DNA of 37,000 bases. It comes from JAVBUP01 sp031555175 (GTDB lineage: Bacteria; Bacillota_I; Bacilli_A; Erysipelotrichales; Coprobacillaceae). Shown piece after piece: positions 8,730 through 18,717 of the stretch. Within the stretch, counting starts at the first letter, position 1. Each line of letters opens with the position of its first letter. The DNA is taken from contig JAVBUP010000076.1 of NCBI GenBank assembly GCA_031555175.1, positions 1-37,000 of the forward strand, read 5' to 3'. A program made the translations under genes and the position numbers. The notes beneath the pieces are model-generated. The model saw only the letters and a program-made list of their open reading frames with translations. It did no database searches and was not told where the DNA came from.

Positions 8730-9062
8730 CTATTTCAAGTAAAAAGATATATCTTCAAACCCACTTGTATCAATTGTTATACCTCCATAGAAATCAATAA
8801 ACATTTTTCTTATTAACTCTTGGCCTAAAACTGTTTTCACATAGACATTTATTTTTGGGTAACGAATTTCTAAATGGTTCCCATCATTTTCCACAGTAAA
8901 CTGTATAAATGAATCATCTTTTCTATTAACCAATGTTAAAAACTCAAAGTTGCCCTCGCTTGATTGTTTTAATACATAGTCAATCGCTTGATTAATTAAT
9001 TTCTCAGTGACTCTATTTGTATTCCACGAAGTGGTGTTCATAGATATACTAAATCTCTTCAT
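8730..9062 (-). CDS. Small protein after the immunity gene, unknown function
   Basis: I do not recognise this 110-residue protein. It looks soluble, with no signal peptide or membrane helix, and is predicted alpha/beta: an amphipathic helix at about 15-36, then several strands. I chose the ATG at 9062 because AAGGAGG lies six bases upstream, inside the coding sequence of the preceding gene. The two genes overlap by 14 bases and are translationally coupled. A longer frame to 9110 has no such signal. It is the last gene of the Rhs operon, before its terminator. Small soluble genes in this position are often second immunity proteins, here possibly the leftover partner of a toxin tip that was deleted. 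That role is inference. Confidence 0.7.
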   Translation of the reverse strand: MKRFSISMNTTSWNTNRVTEKLINQAIDYVLKQSSEGNFEFLTLVNRKDDSFIQFTVENDGNHLEIRYPKINVYVKTVLGQELIRKMFIDFYGGITIDTSGFEDISFYLK

Positions 9063-9471
9063 ATAGTTCCTCCTTGGTATATCCGACAAACTCAAGTAAG
9101 TCTTGTTCAAATTGCTTAGCGTTAAATTTGGTTCCTGGTTTCTTTTTTATTTCCCATATTGAATCTAATACACATTTTATTGTCAGTTTTTTTCTTGTAT
9201 CGATTGTCCCATGCATATAATTATCATAGTTAATATGTTTAAAAACCGTAGCAATATTGATTGTCTTCGATATTTTTACCCACTCTTTCCAAAGCCCTTG
9301 ATCATGTATTTCTACAGGTGCTACAACCGGGAAAATATGAACTCTAGTAATAATATCGCTATATCTTTTTTCTATCATGTATTCTCTGATATTTACGCTC
9401 ATATCTACTATTTCTTTATCCACTTCATAGTGTTGCCTAAAATAGCTAGGTGACTCAATTAAAAATTCCAT
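9049..9471 (-). CDS. Predicted immunity protein for the Rhs toxin
   Basis: A 140-residue, apparently cytoplasmic protein starts ten bases after the Rhs gene; the Rhs stop codon is part of its Shine-Dalgarno (TAGGAGG). That position, directly 3' of a polymorphic-toxin tip, is where cognate immunity proteins are encoded. The N-terminal half is strand-rich with a WKEW motif. The C-terminal half is helical, with a pattern of KKL...SIWEI...FNAKQFEQDLLEF, which recalls Imm44-type immunity proteins; that family name is an unverified impression. It should neutralise the URI-like nuclease before export or when the toxin is delivered by sibling cells. Confidence 0.7.
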   Translation of the reverse strand: MEFLIESPSYFRQHYEVDKEIVDMSVNIREYMIEKRYSDIITRVHIFPVVAPVEIHDQGLWKEWVKISKTINIATVFKHINYDNYMHGTIDTRKKLTIKCVLDSIWEIKKKPGTKFNAKQFEQDLLEFVGYTKEELYEEI

Positions 9472-9480
9472 ATTTACCTC

Positions 9481-12400
9481 CTACCAAAAGCTTTTATTTA
9501 GCCCTGGCAATTTCCCATATTCTAAGTAATAATTTTCAATTTGGATATGTTGCCAATAATGTATATCCAGTTTACTTCCAGATGTTATAATCTCCATTTT
9601 TGCATTGTTAGCATCAAGATAAGTCTGCGAATATCTTGTATTAGGATTCAAGGTTTCACCATACTTAAGCACTTCACCAGTATCCTTATCAATTAATCGA
9701 TACCCATAATTTGTCCCTTCATGATCAAGTGAATTTCCATGAGTACCACCAATACTAGTTGAAGTTTGAGGTTCTGGCAACCCAACTTCTACATTACTTG
9801 CGAATTGACCATTAGGACGATGCCATCTTCCGTTTGCATCTTGATAATACCCCTCTGGAATTAAGTTTTTCGTATTTTGTATTGCTGAAAGTTCCTTCAT
9901 TTGTATATAGAAGTTAGCTCCAACCGCTAAAACTGTAAAAGTGGCTGCAATAGCTGGGGCATTGCTTTGGATTTCATCTAAATACAATGCGTCAGTCCAC
10001 CAATTTACATTATCATATGCTGAAACCCTTTCATTCACCACATATCCAGATTGATAATATGTTATTCCTTGATCTGTAAATAACCTTATCTTCTCTAGGT
10101 ATGTATACCCTGGCACTTCTCCTACATATCTTTCTTTATATAGATATGTAAGTCCATTATAGGGATCTATAAAGCTTTGTTGTAAGGTTCCTTTATAATC
10201 TGTTCCTAGACTGGCTGTTACTTTATCTGTTTCTGCTTTTACTTCTTTAAGTCTTGCATATGATGATGTTAGACTACTAAAGTCAATTTCAATTTGTATT
10301 GCTCCTTGATTATTCAAGTTAACTGAATACTTTACATTACTATCTTCACATAACTGCCTCTTTTGGGTTAATAACTGCAGTTCTTGTTGTTGCTTTTTAT
10401 CTTTTGTTGTATTAAATGTTTTTGAATATGCATTAATACTTAATACTGGTATTGATTCATCTAATGGTGCATTAAATGATTGTAAACTAGCTAGTTTTCC
10501 ATCTATCTCAGTAAGTCTCTTACTAAATGATGGATCTATACTTCCTCCTCCACCTGCTATAGAATCTAAGCCCATCATCATATGTCCACTTGGATCAATT
10601 CCATTGACTGGGTTATTCTCTGTATAAGTATACTTGTTTTGAGATAATGGATTTACTAGTTGTCCTGCATAACTATCTGCTGTGATAAATCTTCCTATGC
10701 TACTATCATAATATCTTGCTCTTAGATACTGATAACCTGTAGCTTTATCTATACTTTCTCCATTATAACTATATCTATTGTTACTTACCAATGGAGTAGT
10801 GATATTACCATATGCATCATATTTATATGATACTACATTATCTCCTGTCATACTAGTTAAATTTGAGACACTTCCTCTGCCATCATACAGATAATACTCA
10901 CTATTTCCTAGATATTCATAACTTGTTCTTTGTAGTCCATACTCATATATACTACTTACTTCTCCACTACTTCCATACTCCATTATTACTTGTGTATATG
11001 TAGTATTAATATTATTTACATAGGAGATTAATTCATAATCTTCTCGTTCTTTTTCTGCTATTCCATATGGGATAAGAATCGTATCTATGATACTTTGGTT
11101 ATCATGTGATACTACTGATGGTTTTAAACCATTTATATTTTGACTATCATTATTTCTATCAGTAGTGTCACTTGCATGACGATGAATTTCTACTGTAAAG
11201 AAATTAGTTATAGTGGTCCATGCATTATTAAACCATTCTGCTAGTTTAGCTGTAATACTTTGGAAGAATAACTGTAATCCTCCTATTACTCCTTGTCCAA
11301 AGCCATACCAGAATATTGTTTCTCTTTCATCATTAAAGATCTGTTTGTCATATAGATCATAATCACTGGTATCTACTGGTGAATTGAGTGTTTCTTGTAT
11401 ATCACTAGTACTTTGTGGATTAATTGTTTCTGGATGATCATTTAATGATCCTGGTTGTGATATTTCTTCTTGGTATGATGTAGTTTCTTTGTTGATAGTA
11501 AATACTCTATCTCCATTACCATCATAGATGGCAGCCATTAATAATCCACCTTGTTCATAGACTGCTTCTAATCTATTCTCTACTGTATACTTATAAGATA
11601 ATGCTTTATCTTCACTATTACTACTTATTAAGTTTCCCTTTAAATCATACTCATATGTTGTGATCCCATTATCGCTATCGTTTAATTCTATTAAACGATC
11701 AGCGTTATCATAGGTATAACTTATACTATGAATTTGATTGTTTTTTGTCTCTGTAAGCGATGTTCTGTTTCCAGACATATCATATTCATATTCTATGACT
11801 TTATCATCCTGAGTTACTTTAATTAACTCTTTTTTGTCATTATAAGTAAATGTTGAGATAATTGTGTCTTCTTGCACTGCTTCTTCTGTTGTTATCAACC
11901 CAGAGCTATCATATTCATAGCTAAATGATGAAATAGTATTGCCATCTGCATCTTGATTTTCTAAGTATATTAGATTGCCTGCTCTATCATAGTCACAGAT
12001 TGTTTTTGTATTATTGCCTCTAATTGTTTCAACAACACGATTGTTGTTATCATAAGTGTATGTTGTTGGATCATCATTACGCCCTATCACTTTAATTAAT
12101 CTATCTAATACATCATACTCATATAATACTTCACTATCATCAGGATAGATTAACTTTGCGAGGTTCCCATAATCATCGTACTCATAACTTATTACATTTC
12201 CATCGGCTTGGATTACTTTAATAATACGATTTAGTTGATCATATTCATAAGTAGCATCACCTAAGACATCGCTCATACTTACTAATCTACCATCGCTATC
12301 ATAGCCATATAATATATCTGGTTCTTCACCACTTTTTTTACTTACTAACCTATCCAATTTATCATAATCATAGGCAATGATTGAACCATCGGCTTGAATA

Positions 12401-15400
12401 AATTTTTCTAGTTGCCCATTAACATTATATGTAAACTCTTGAACTTCATTTAATGGATTAGTCGTACTAGTTAGATTACCTAGTAGATCGTATGTATATG
12501 TTGTTTGTCTGTTATTACCATCTGTTTTAGCAATGAGATTGCCAACACTATCATAGCTATATGTCGCTTGAGTAATTGATCCAGAGAAAACTTTTGTTAC
12601 TCTATCAAGCTGATCATACTCATAATGTGCTTGACGGTTTTGTGCATCAGTAACCAACACCACATTACCATTACCATCATAAGTAAACTGCGTACTTTCT
12701 GCCAATTCATTGGTCCATGATGTAACATTGCCATTGTAATCATACTGATAATTTTGTGTTGAATTATCTATATTAGTCTCTAAGATAACTCTATTCATAG
12801 CATCATAATCATATTGAATAGTTTGATTAAGTGGATTAGTTGTAGTAAGAAGATTACTATTCTTATCATAACTAAAACTTGTGACTCTTCCACCTTGTTT
12901 GGTAATCTTCTCCAAATTACCTAATACATCATATTCATATTCACTTATCTTTCCTAATGGATCAGTTTTCTTAATAACTCGATCTAAAGGATCATATTCA
13001 TAAGTAGTCGTATACCCTAGTGGCGTTACTACACTTGCTAAGTTACCACTTGTATCATAATCATAAACTGTAGCTTGCCCTTCTTGATTAACCACTTTCT
13101 TAATACGATGCATGATATCATAGAAATATTCAATGCTACGATTAGATTGATCAGTTTGTTGGACCATATTACCAAAACTATCATAACTATACTCTAATGA
13201 TAATCCTTCAGGTATTTCTACTTTAGTAACTCTACCTAAAGCATCATAATTGTATGAATATAATGCTCCATTACTTAATTCCTTACTAATTAATCTACCT
13301 AATAGATCATATGTATAATTAGTATAATTATTTAATGGATCAATTGTAGCTGTAATATTACTTGCACTATCATACTCATATTGATATACACCGCCATTAG
13401 GTGTTTGTAATGCTGATAAATTTCCAAGATTATCATAGTAATAATTTGTTATATTGTTATTAGCATCTTTCTGTTTAATCAATTGATCATTGTTGTCATA
13501 GAGATATTCACTTATCCCACCATCACTTGCTTCTTGACTAATAACTCGCCCAACACTATCATAGTAAAGCTTTGTACTAAAGTCATTGTTGTCGATATAT
13601 TCTATTACTTGGTTTAATGCATCATATTTATACTGTGATAAACTTTCTTTGCCATCTAATATCGAAACTAGATTATTATTGTTATCATAACTATATTCTG
13701 TAACTACATTTAATGGATCAATTGCTTTTACTAATTGACCAATTGTATCATAAGTATATTGCCATGTACGATGTTGCTCATCTTCTTCTTGAAGTAAGTT
13801 ATTATTCTTATCATATTGATAAGTAGTTATTTTACCTTCTGGATCTGTAATACTTATTAAATTACCCAAACTATCATAACTATATTTAGTGATAGTTTTA
13901 TCACTACTATTGATTTGAACTACATTTCTAGCTAAATCATATTCATATGATGTAATTTGATTAAGAGAATTAGTCATACTTGTTAATAAACCAGCTTTGT
14001 TGTAGGTATATATTTCATTAGTATTTGCATTATCATATTTTCTAATTAAGTACCCCATAGCATCATATTCATAATATAATTTTAAGCCATTAGCGTATTC
14101 AGTCTTAACTAAACGATCTTTAGCGTCATACTCAAATATCGTTTTATCACCATTTGGAGCAATAATCTTTGTAAGATTCCCATTGCTATCATAAGTCATC
14201 TGATAATTATTACCCATAGCATCAGTCATACTAATAGGACGTTCATTATAATCATATTCATATGCTATTTCTGCACCAATAGAATTCTTAATACTTACAA
14301 TATTACTACCAACACCATAACTATAATAAGTATCATTAAGTAGGGCATCTGTTGATTTAACTAAACGATCCTTAGAATCATAAGTAAAGGTTGTAGTATT
14401 GCCATTACCATCAACTTGTGATACTAAATTACCGTTTTTATCATATGAGAATGATATCTGTTGGTTCTTAGCGTTAATAATAGCTTTAACATTACTATTC
14501 TTATCATATGTATAAACAGTTTTATTTCCTTCAGGATCAATCTCTTCAATAATACGTCCTAGTAAATCATATTTGAATTTCGTAATATTATCGTTACTAT
14601 CAATCTTCTTAATTAATTGATTATTATTGTTGTATTCAAAACTTGTTTCTCTATCTAAATTATCTTCAATTAATGTAATGTTTCCATTTTTATCATATGT
14701 ATATGTTTCTTGCAATCCTAATTGGTCAATGTAGCTAGCTAGCCTATTCATGGCATCATATGAATAACTAACACTACTTCCATCAGGATAAACTTTGCTT
14801 GTTATTAATCCAACAGAATTATAAGTAATGGAGATAGTATTATTTAAAGCATCAGTTATTTTATCAACTTTATTGATACTATAATCATATGAGAGTACAG
14901 TTTCTTGATTTTTACTATCTGTCATCGTAACAATATTGCCTAAGTTGTCATATTCAGTTATGAAGATATTATTAGAAGCATCAGTTTTCTTAACCAATAA
15001 ATTCATAGCATTATATTCATACCTAATAGTTTTATTATCAGGTGTCGTCTCACTTAGCTTATTACCTAAATTATCATATGTATAACTATAAACCTGTCCA
15101 GCAGGATCAATTAATTTTACTAAATTATCATTCTTATCATATTCAAAATCTGTACGATTATCTTTGGCATCAATCATTGCAATGCATAATCCACCTGGAT
15201 TATAGACATATGTCGTGATATTACCTTCATTATCGGTATCACTTAATTTGTGCCCCTCATAGTCATAACTATAATATGAGTAATTACCCTCCGGATCTTT
15301 CATCGTAACTACTTGACCATGACTATTATAGAAGTATTCATATCTAGCACCTAACTTATCAACAGTAGCACTAAGATTTGGCCCACTATATTCTAAAGTA

Positions 15401-18400
15401 CTACTATTTCCTGTAGCGTCAGTTGTTTTTACTAATCGATTCAAACTATCATATTCATAAACAATTGTAGTTTGATCATTATTAGTTATCTTAGTTAGAT
15501 TACCTCTACTATCATATTGATATGAGGTAGTCTTACCATCATAATCAACTACTTGTAGTGGTTGATTACTAGCGTTAAAGGTATAACTTTGATATTTTCC
15601 ATCAAAGCGAGTTTGTTTAACTATATTACCATTGCCATCATATTGATATGAAGTCTGATGATTATCTTGGTCGATAGTGTAATCCATATTGTTATTTGCA
15701 TCATAATGCTTCTTAATTGATGTCCCATCTGGGTAATCAATTTGTTTAGTACGATATCTATCATCGTAATGATAAACCGTTATATTACCATTACTATCAG
15801 TAGTTTTGGTTTGATTAGTTTGATATTCTAATAATGTTTCTTTTTTTAATGCATCATATTGTTTTACAACTCTACCTTCACTATCATAAATATTCTCAAT
15901 AATCATGGTATTATTAGCATCAATCCAATTAATCATTTGATGTTTACTGTCATAATTGTATTTAGTTGTATTACTATTAGCGTCCTTATAACTAACTAAA
16001 TTTTCATTACTATCATAACCATATTCTAATGTTTTACCGTTAGGTAAATTAATAGCAGTAATCTTCCCTTCTGCATTAGTTGCGAAATTATATACTTTAC
16101 CCGATGGTGAAGTAATATTTGAAATCTTATTACTGTTATAATCAATTTTAGTTTCAAAACCTTGAGAATCAGTTATTTTAATTAATAACCCTTGACTACT
16201 AAAACGGCGAATAGTGTTTTCACTATCTTTTATTTCATATTCATAAATAGTTCTTGTTTCAGCAACTCCAGAACCATAATCTTTGGTCTCCGTTTTTACA
16301 GCAATTTCCGCAAGAGTATAATAGTATCCTGTAGGACTAACATATCCTCCATTACCATCTGATTTGAAATAAAGACTACTACCATCACTACGTTTATATA
16401 CAATTGTATCATTTGCTAATCTAGATAACGCTTCTTCATATTCAAAGGTCCAGCCCTTACCAAACATCGAATTATAGTTAGCATTTTTAGAATTATATGT
16501 ACGTTCTATACTAAAGTCTCCATTATAATCAACGATTGCAACATCAGTATGATTCATATAGAAATTTCCAGTATTTAAATTAATTGGCTCAAATCCAAAT
16601 TCACAATGGAGGCCTCTACCCATTAATGCGCCATCTATTTCTCGTTTTTGAGCATCAGTTAACGGCTCAGGATTATATGGTTTATTGGCATTCTTTTGAG
16701 GATTACGAATAAAGATTGTGTTACCTTCAACTAACAATCTATCTTGGACACGATTATCATACATAATTTGATCTAAACTCACTCCATAATAGTTTGCAAT
16801 ACTTGTAAGTGTATCAAATTGTTGGACTTTATATATAACAAAGGTTTCACTAGATTTAGTAGAACTCGTTAATCCATTCTTTGTAGCATAAGCATTTAAA
16901 TAATATAAAACATTAAACTGATAACTAACAAATGGCGTTGTTGTTTGCCAGTTTGATCTTGTTAAGCGATATTTATTACTATTTGGGAAATAACTCTCAA
17001 ACGTACTACTATTTGGATATGAGTACCAATATAAGGCACTTGTAGAACTAGAATAGTTTCTACCACTATCATTTAAGTAATAATATACAATTGACCCAGG
17101 ATCTGAGATTCCATCGAAGAATACTCCATTAAAGTTGAGTACTCCCTTTGATGTGCTTTCAGCAATTGGACGTAGATTGATAGTTAAGTCATTCAAATTG
17201 CGTTGTCCTACATCACCAGGATAGGACCAATTTATTTCAATACGTGGTGCTTTGTCGTTTGTAAAGTTACCTTGTCCAGCATTACTAGCTGATGAAAATG
17301 GTGTGAAGAAGGCCTCTCCATAAGACCCAGAAGTATATCCACTTTCTTGATCCGCCACTATCATTAACCCATAATTTGGTGTTATCCCTTTAATCCAATC
17401 ATTCACGGTATCAGATATATCAAAAGAATGTGATCCTAAATAGGCGGCGCTTGAACTTGCCTCAGATGTTGGCGAACGTCGCAAACCTACTGAATTAGAC
17501 CATGTTAATGTTGATGATGACCATGGATCCTCTAGTTTATAACTTCTAAATGTAGTAGTCCCCCTCGAGTAATTAGTATATTGATAAACAACTAATGACG
17601 CACTATCTATCTGTGCATCTGTAGGTATTCCTGTAAAGCTATCACTGATTTCATAGAATAAACGAGTTGTTCCAATGTCCCCAGCATCTGGTACACCAAT
17701 CATATCATCAGTAATATAACCAGCATAGCTATAACTTTTTGCTTGGTATGTCCCACGAAGAGTACTAGTTGTAGTTACTGTTATATTACTTGATGGAATT
17801 GATACAGATGGATCAATCTTGACTGGATAACTTCTTGATTCATCATCCAACCAGTCCTTATTAGCCGTCACAGTAATTATATTAGAATTTAAACTAGTTG
17901 ATAAACTAATAGTTACATCTTCACTGATGACTCCAGAAGCATCGGCCATCATAGGTGCCGATATCACTAAAACTGGTTCACTACTATCCCAACGATACAC
18001 GTTTACGACACCATTCTCTTCTTTAAAATAGACATTATTTCCATCTAATACATATTGGAAGACATTTTGATTCCCCTTTGTACGTAAAATAATATCTTCT
18101 TTAATTGAAGTTTCAAGTGAAGTATATTGCACATCTATCCCTTTAAAAACATCATTATAGAGTATTGCATTATCTTTAACTGCTACATTACTATAGTCTC
18201 CTGCTAGGGGGATTAATTTAATGCTTACTCCATTATGACTAACTGTTATTCCTTGCCCTTTCTTAATACTTGAAGGAAGTTTTACATTGATACTATTAGC
18301 TTTATTTTCAAAATAACTACTTTCAAAGAGCTTAGATTTTTCTACTAGTGTATTATCAATCTCTCTTTCATTTCCTAGACTATCTTTATAGGTGTTTGGA

Positions 18401-18717
18401 ATTTCACTATAAACAGTTTTATACTGTCCAGCTCCAGTTTGATATATTTTTGAATACTCATATACGGCGACTGGATCACCATATTTTTCTTGTAATTCAT
18501 CTTCTTTCATTTCATTTGTTTCTGGAAGCCTTAATAAATCATTTTTTTTATATTCATTCGAAACTTCATCTATTATCTCTGGCTGTTCAAGTTTCTCTTG
18601 CGTAGTAACTGATATATTCTGAACATCAAAATAAGCATATGTTGTAGCTGTTAAACTTTGTTGGATATAACTAACTAGTAAAGCAGTAGCTAGAAATGTC
18701 TTTATAATTTTGTTCAT
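9481..18717 (-). CDS. Giant secreted Rhs/YD-repeat polymorphic toxin with URI-like nuclease tip
   Basis: A 3078-residue WapA/Rhs-type toxin. Order: signal peptide (1-29); DNRLRE-like region (about 305-497); LysM wall-binding domain (about 622-675); DUF6531-like entry to the Rhs shell (about 705-800); YD repeats (about 840-2405); a hydrophobic insert (2409-2595); and the Rhs core end with RYYDSSIGRF, closing at DPSG near 2709. The variable C-terminal region follows, with a membrane-like helix near 2925-2945, a pretoxin motif RWHRPNGQFAS (2964-2974), and a tip at about 3003-3078. The tip has GYR (3005-3007), KYGE (3018-3021), Arg3028, Glu3061 and LNK (3073-3075), the GIY-YIG/URI nuclease layout, resembling Tox-URI2. 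The ATG directly follows the stop of the membrane-protein gene (TAGATG); GGTGG provides the ribosome site. The reading frame is intact. Toxicity and nuclease activity are inferred from family. Confidence 0.93.
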   Translation of the reverse strand: MNKIIKTFLATALLVSYIQQSLTATTYAYFDVQNISVTTQEKLEQPEIIDEVSNEYKKNDLLRLPETNEMKEDELQEKYGDPVAVYEYSKIYQTGAGQYKTVYSEIPNTYKDSLGNEREIDNTLVEKSKLFESSYFENKANSINVKLPSSIKKGQGITVSHNGVSIKLIPLAGDYSNVAVKDNAILYNDVFKGIDVQYTSLETSIKEDIILRTKGNQNVFQYVLDGNNVYFKEENGVVNVYRWDSSEPVLVISAPMMADASGVISEDVTISLSTSLNSNIITVTANKDWLDDESRSYPVKIDPSVSIPSSNITVTTTSTLRGTYQAKSYSYAGYITDDMIGVPDAGDIGTTRLFYEISDSFTGIPTDAQIDSASLVVYQYTNYSRGTTTFRSYKLEDPWSSSTLTWSNSVGLRRSPTSEASSSAAYLGSHSFDISDTVNDWIKGITPNYGLMIVADQESGYTSGSYGEAFFTPFSSASNAGQGNFTNDKAPRIEINWSYPGDVGQRNLNDLTINLRPIAESTSKGVLNFNGVFFDGISDPGSIVYYYLNDSGRNYSSSTSALYWYSYPNSSTFESYFPNSNKYRLTRSNWQTTTPFVSYQFNVLYYLNAYATKNGLTSSTKSSETFVIYKVQQFDTLTSIANYYGVSLDQIMYDNRVQDRLLVEGNTIFIRNPQKNANKPYNPEPLTDAQKREIDGALMGRGLHCEFGFEPINLNTGNFYMNHTDVAIVDYNGDFSIERTYNSKNANYNSMFGKGWTFEYEEALSRLANDTIVYKRSDGSSLYFKSDGNGGYVSPTGYYYTLAEIAVKTETKDYGSGVAETRTIYEYEIKDSENTIRRFSSQGLLIKITDSQGFETKIDYNSNKISNITSPSGKVYNFATNAEGKITAINLPNGKTLEYGYDSNENLVSYKDANSNTTKYNYDSKHQMINWIDANNTMIIENIYDSEGRVVKQYDALKKETLLEYQTNQTKTTDSNGNITVYHYDDRYRTKQIDYPDGTSIKKHYDANNNMDYTIDQDNHQTSYQYDGNGNIVKQTRFDGKYQSYTFNASNQPLQVVDYDGKTTSYQYDSRGNLTKITNNDQTTIVYEYDSLNRLVKTTDATGNSSTLEYSGPNLSATVDKLGARYEYFYNSHGQVVTMKDPEGNYSYYSYDYEGHKLSDTDNEGNITTYVYNPGGLCIAMIDAKDNRTDFEYDKNDNLVKLIDPAGQVYSYTYDNLGNKLSETTPDNKTIRYEYNAMNLLVKKTDASNNIFITEYDNLGNIVTMTDSKNQETVLSYDYSINKVDKITDALNNTISITYNSVGLITSKVYPDGSSVSYSYDAMNRLASYIDQLGLQETYTYDKNGNITLIEDNLDRETSFEYNNNNQLIKKIDSNDNITKFKYDLLGRIIEEIDPEGNKTVYTYDKNSNVKAIINAKNQQISFSYDKNGNLVSQVDGNGNTTTFTYDSKDRLVKSTDALLNDTYYSYGVGSNIVSIKNSIGAEIAYEYDYNERPISMTDAMGNNYQMTYDSNGNLTKIIAPNGDKTIFEYDAKDRLVKTEYANGLKLYYEYDAMGYLIRKYDNANTNEIYTYNKAGLLTSMTNSLNQITSYEYDLARNVVQINSSDKTITKYSYDSLGNLISITDPEGKITTYQYDKNNNLLQEEDEQHRTWQYTYDTIGQLVKAIDPLNVVTEYSYDNNNNLVSILDGKESLSQYKYDALNQVIEYIDNNDFSTKLYYDSVGRVISQEASDGGISEYLYDNNDQLIKQKDANNNITNYYYDNLGNLSALQTPNGGVYQYEYDSASNITATIDPLNNYTNYTYDLLGRLISKELSNGALYSYNYDALGRVTKVEIPEGLSLEYSYDSFGNMVQQTDQSNRSIEYFYDIMHRIKKVVNQEGQATVYDYDTSGNLASVVTPLGYTTTYEYDPLDRVIKKTDPLGKISEYEYDVLGNLEKITKQGGRVTSFSYDKNSNLLTTTNPLNQTIQYDYDAMNRVILETNIDNSTQNYQYDYNGNVTSWTNELAESTQFTYDGNGNVVLVTDAQNRQAHYEYDQLDRVTKVFSGSITQATYSYDSVGNLIAKTDGNNRQTTYTYDLLGNLTSTTNPLNEVQEFTYNVNGQLEKFIQADGSIIAYDYDKLDRLVSKKSGEEPDILYGYDSDGRLVSMSDVLGDATYEYDQLNRIIKVIQADGNVISYEYDDYGNLAKLIYPDDSEVLYEYDVLDRLIKVIGRNDDPTTYTYDNNNRVVETIRGNNTKTICDYDRAGNLIYLENQDADGNTISSFSYEYDSSGLITTEEAVQEDTIISTFTYNDKKELIKVTQDDKVIEYEYDMSGNRTSLTETKNNQIHSISYTYDNADRLIELNDSDNGITTYEYDLKGNLISSNSEDKALSYKYTVENRLEAVYEQGGLLMAAIYDGNGDRVFTINKETTSYQEEISQPGSLNDHPETINPQSTSDIQETLNSPVDTSDYDLYDKQIFNDERETIFWYGFGQGVIGGLQLFFQSITAKLAEWFNNAWTTITNFFTVEIHRHASDTTDRNNDSQNINGLKPSVVSHDNQSIIDTILIPYGIAEKEREDYELISYVNNINTTYTQVIMEYGSSGEVSSIYEYGLQRTSYEYLGNSEYYLYDGRGSVSNLTSMTGDNVVSYKYDAYGNITTPLVSNNRYSYNGESIDKATGYQYLRARYYDSSIGRFITADSYAGQLVNPLSQNKYTYTENNPVNGIDPSGHMMMGLDSIAGGGGSIDPSFSKRLTEIDGKLASLQSFNAPLDESIPVLSINAYSKTFNTTKDKKQQQELQLLTQKRQLCEDSNVKYSVNLNNQGAIQIEIDFSSLTSSYARLKEVKAETDKVTASLGTDYKGTLQQSFIDPYNGLTYLYKERYVGEVPGYTYLEKIRLFTDQGITYYQSGYVVNERVSAYDNVNWWTDALYLDEIQSNAPAIAATFTVLAVGANFYIQMKELSAIQNTKNLIPEGYYQDANGRWHRPNGQFASNVEVGLPEPQTSTSIGGTHGNSLDHEGTNYGYRLIDKDTGEVLKYGETLNPNTRYSQTYLDANNAKMEIITSGSKLDIHYWQHIQIENYYLEYGKLPGLNKSFW
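11505..16200 (-). repeat. YD-repeat coding array inside the Rhs gene
   Basis: About 1,560 codons consist of tandem YD motifs with consensus YxYDxxGNLxxxxDxxGxxxx, roughly 21 residues (63 bases) each, so some 70 copies by length. On the plus strand the repeats show as recurring (G)TCATATTCATA and ATCATAxxxATA blocks. In Rhs structures these strands wind into a hollow shell that encloses the toxin tip. The array is much longer than in a typical 1,400-residue Rhs. Confidence 0.9.

Noticed and set aside
11505..16200. Regularly spaced short repeats resembling a CRISPR or minisatellite array
   Set aside because: They are in-frame YD repeats of one continuous 3078-codon gene, with degenerate rather than identical units.
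18348..18605. Rightward 85-codon frame at the start of the Rhs gene
   Set aside because: It is antisense to the signal-peptide region, with no ribosome site or plausible composition.
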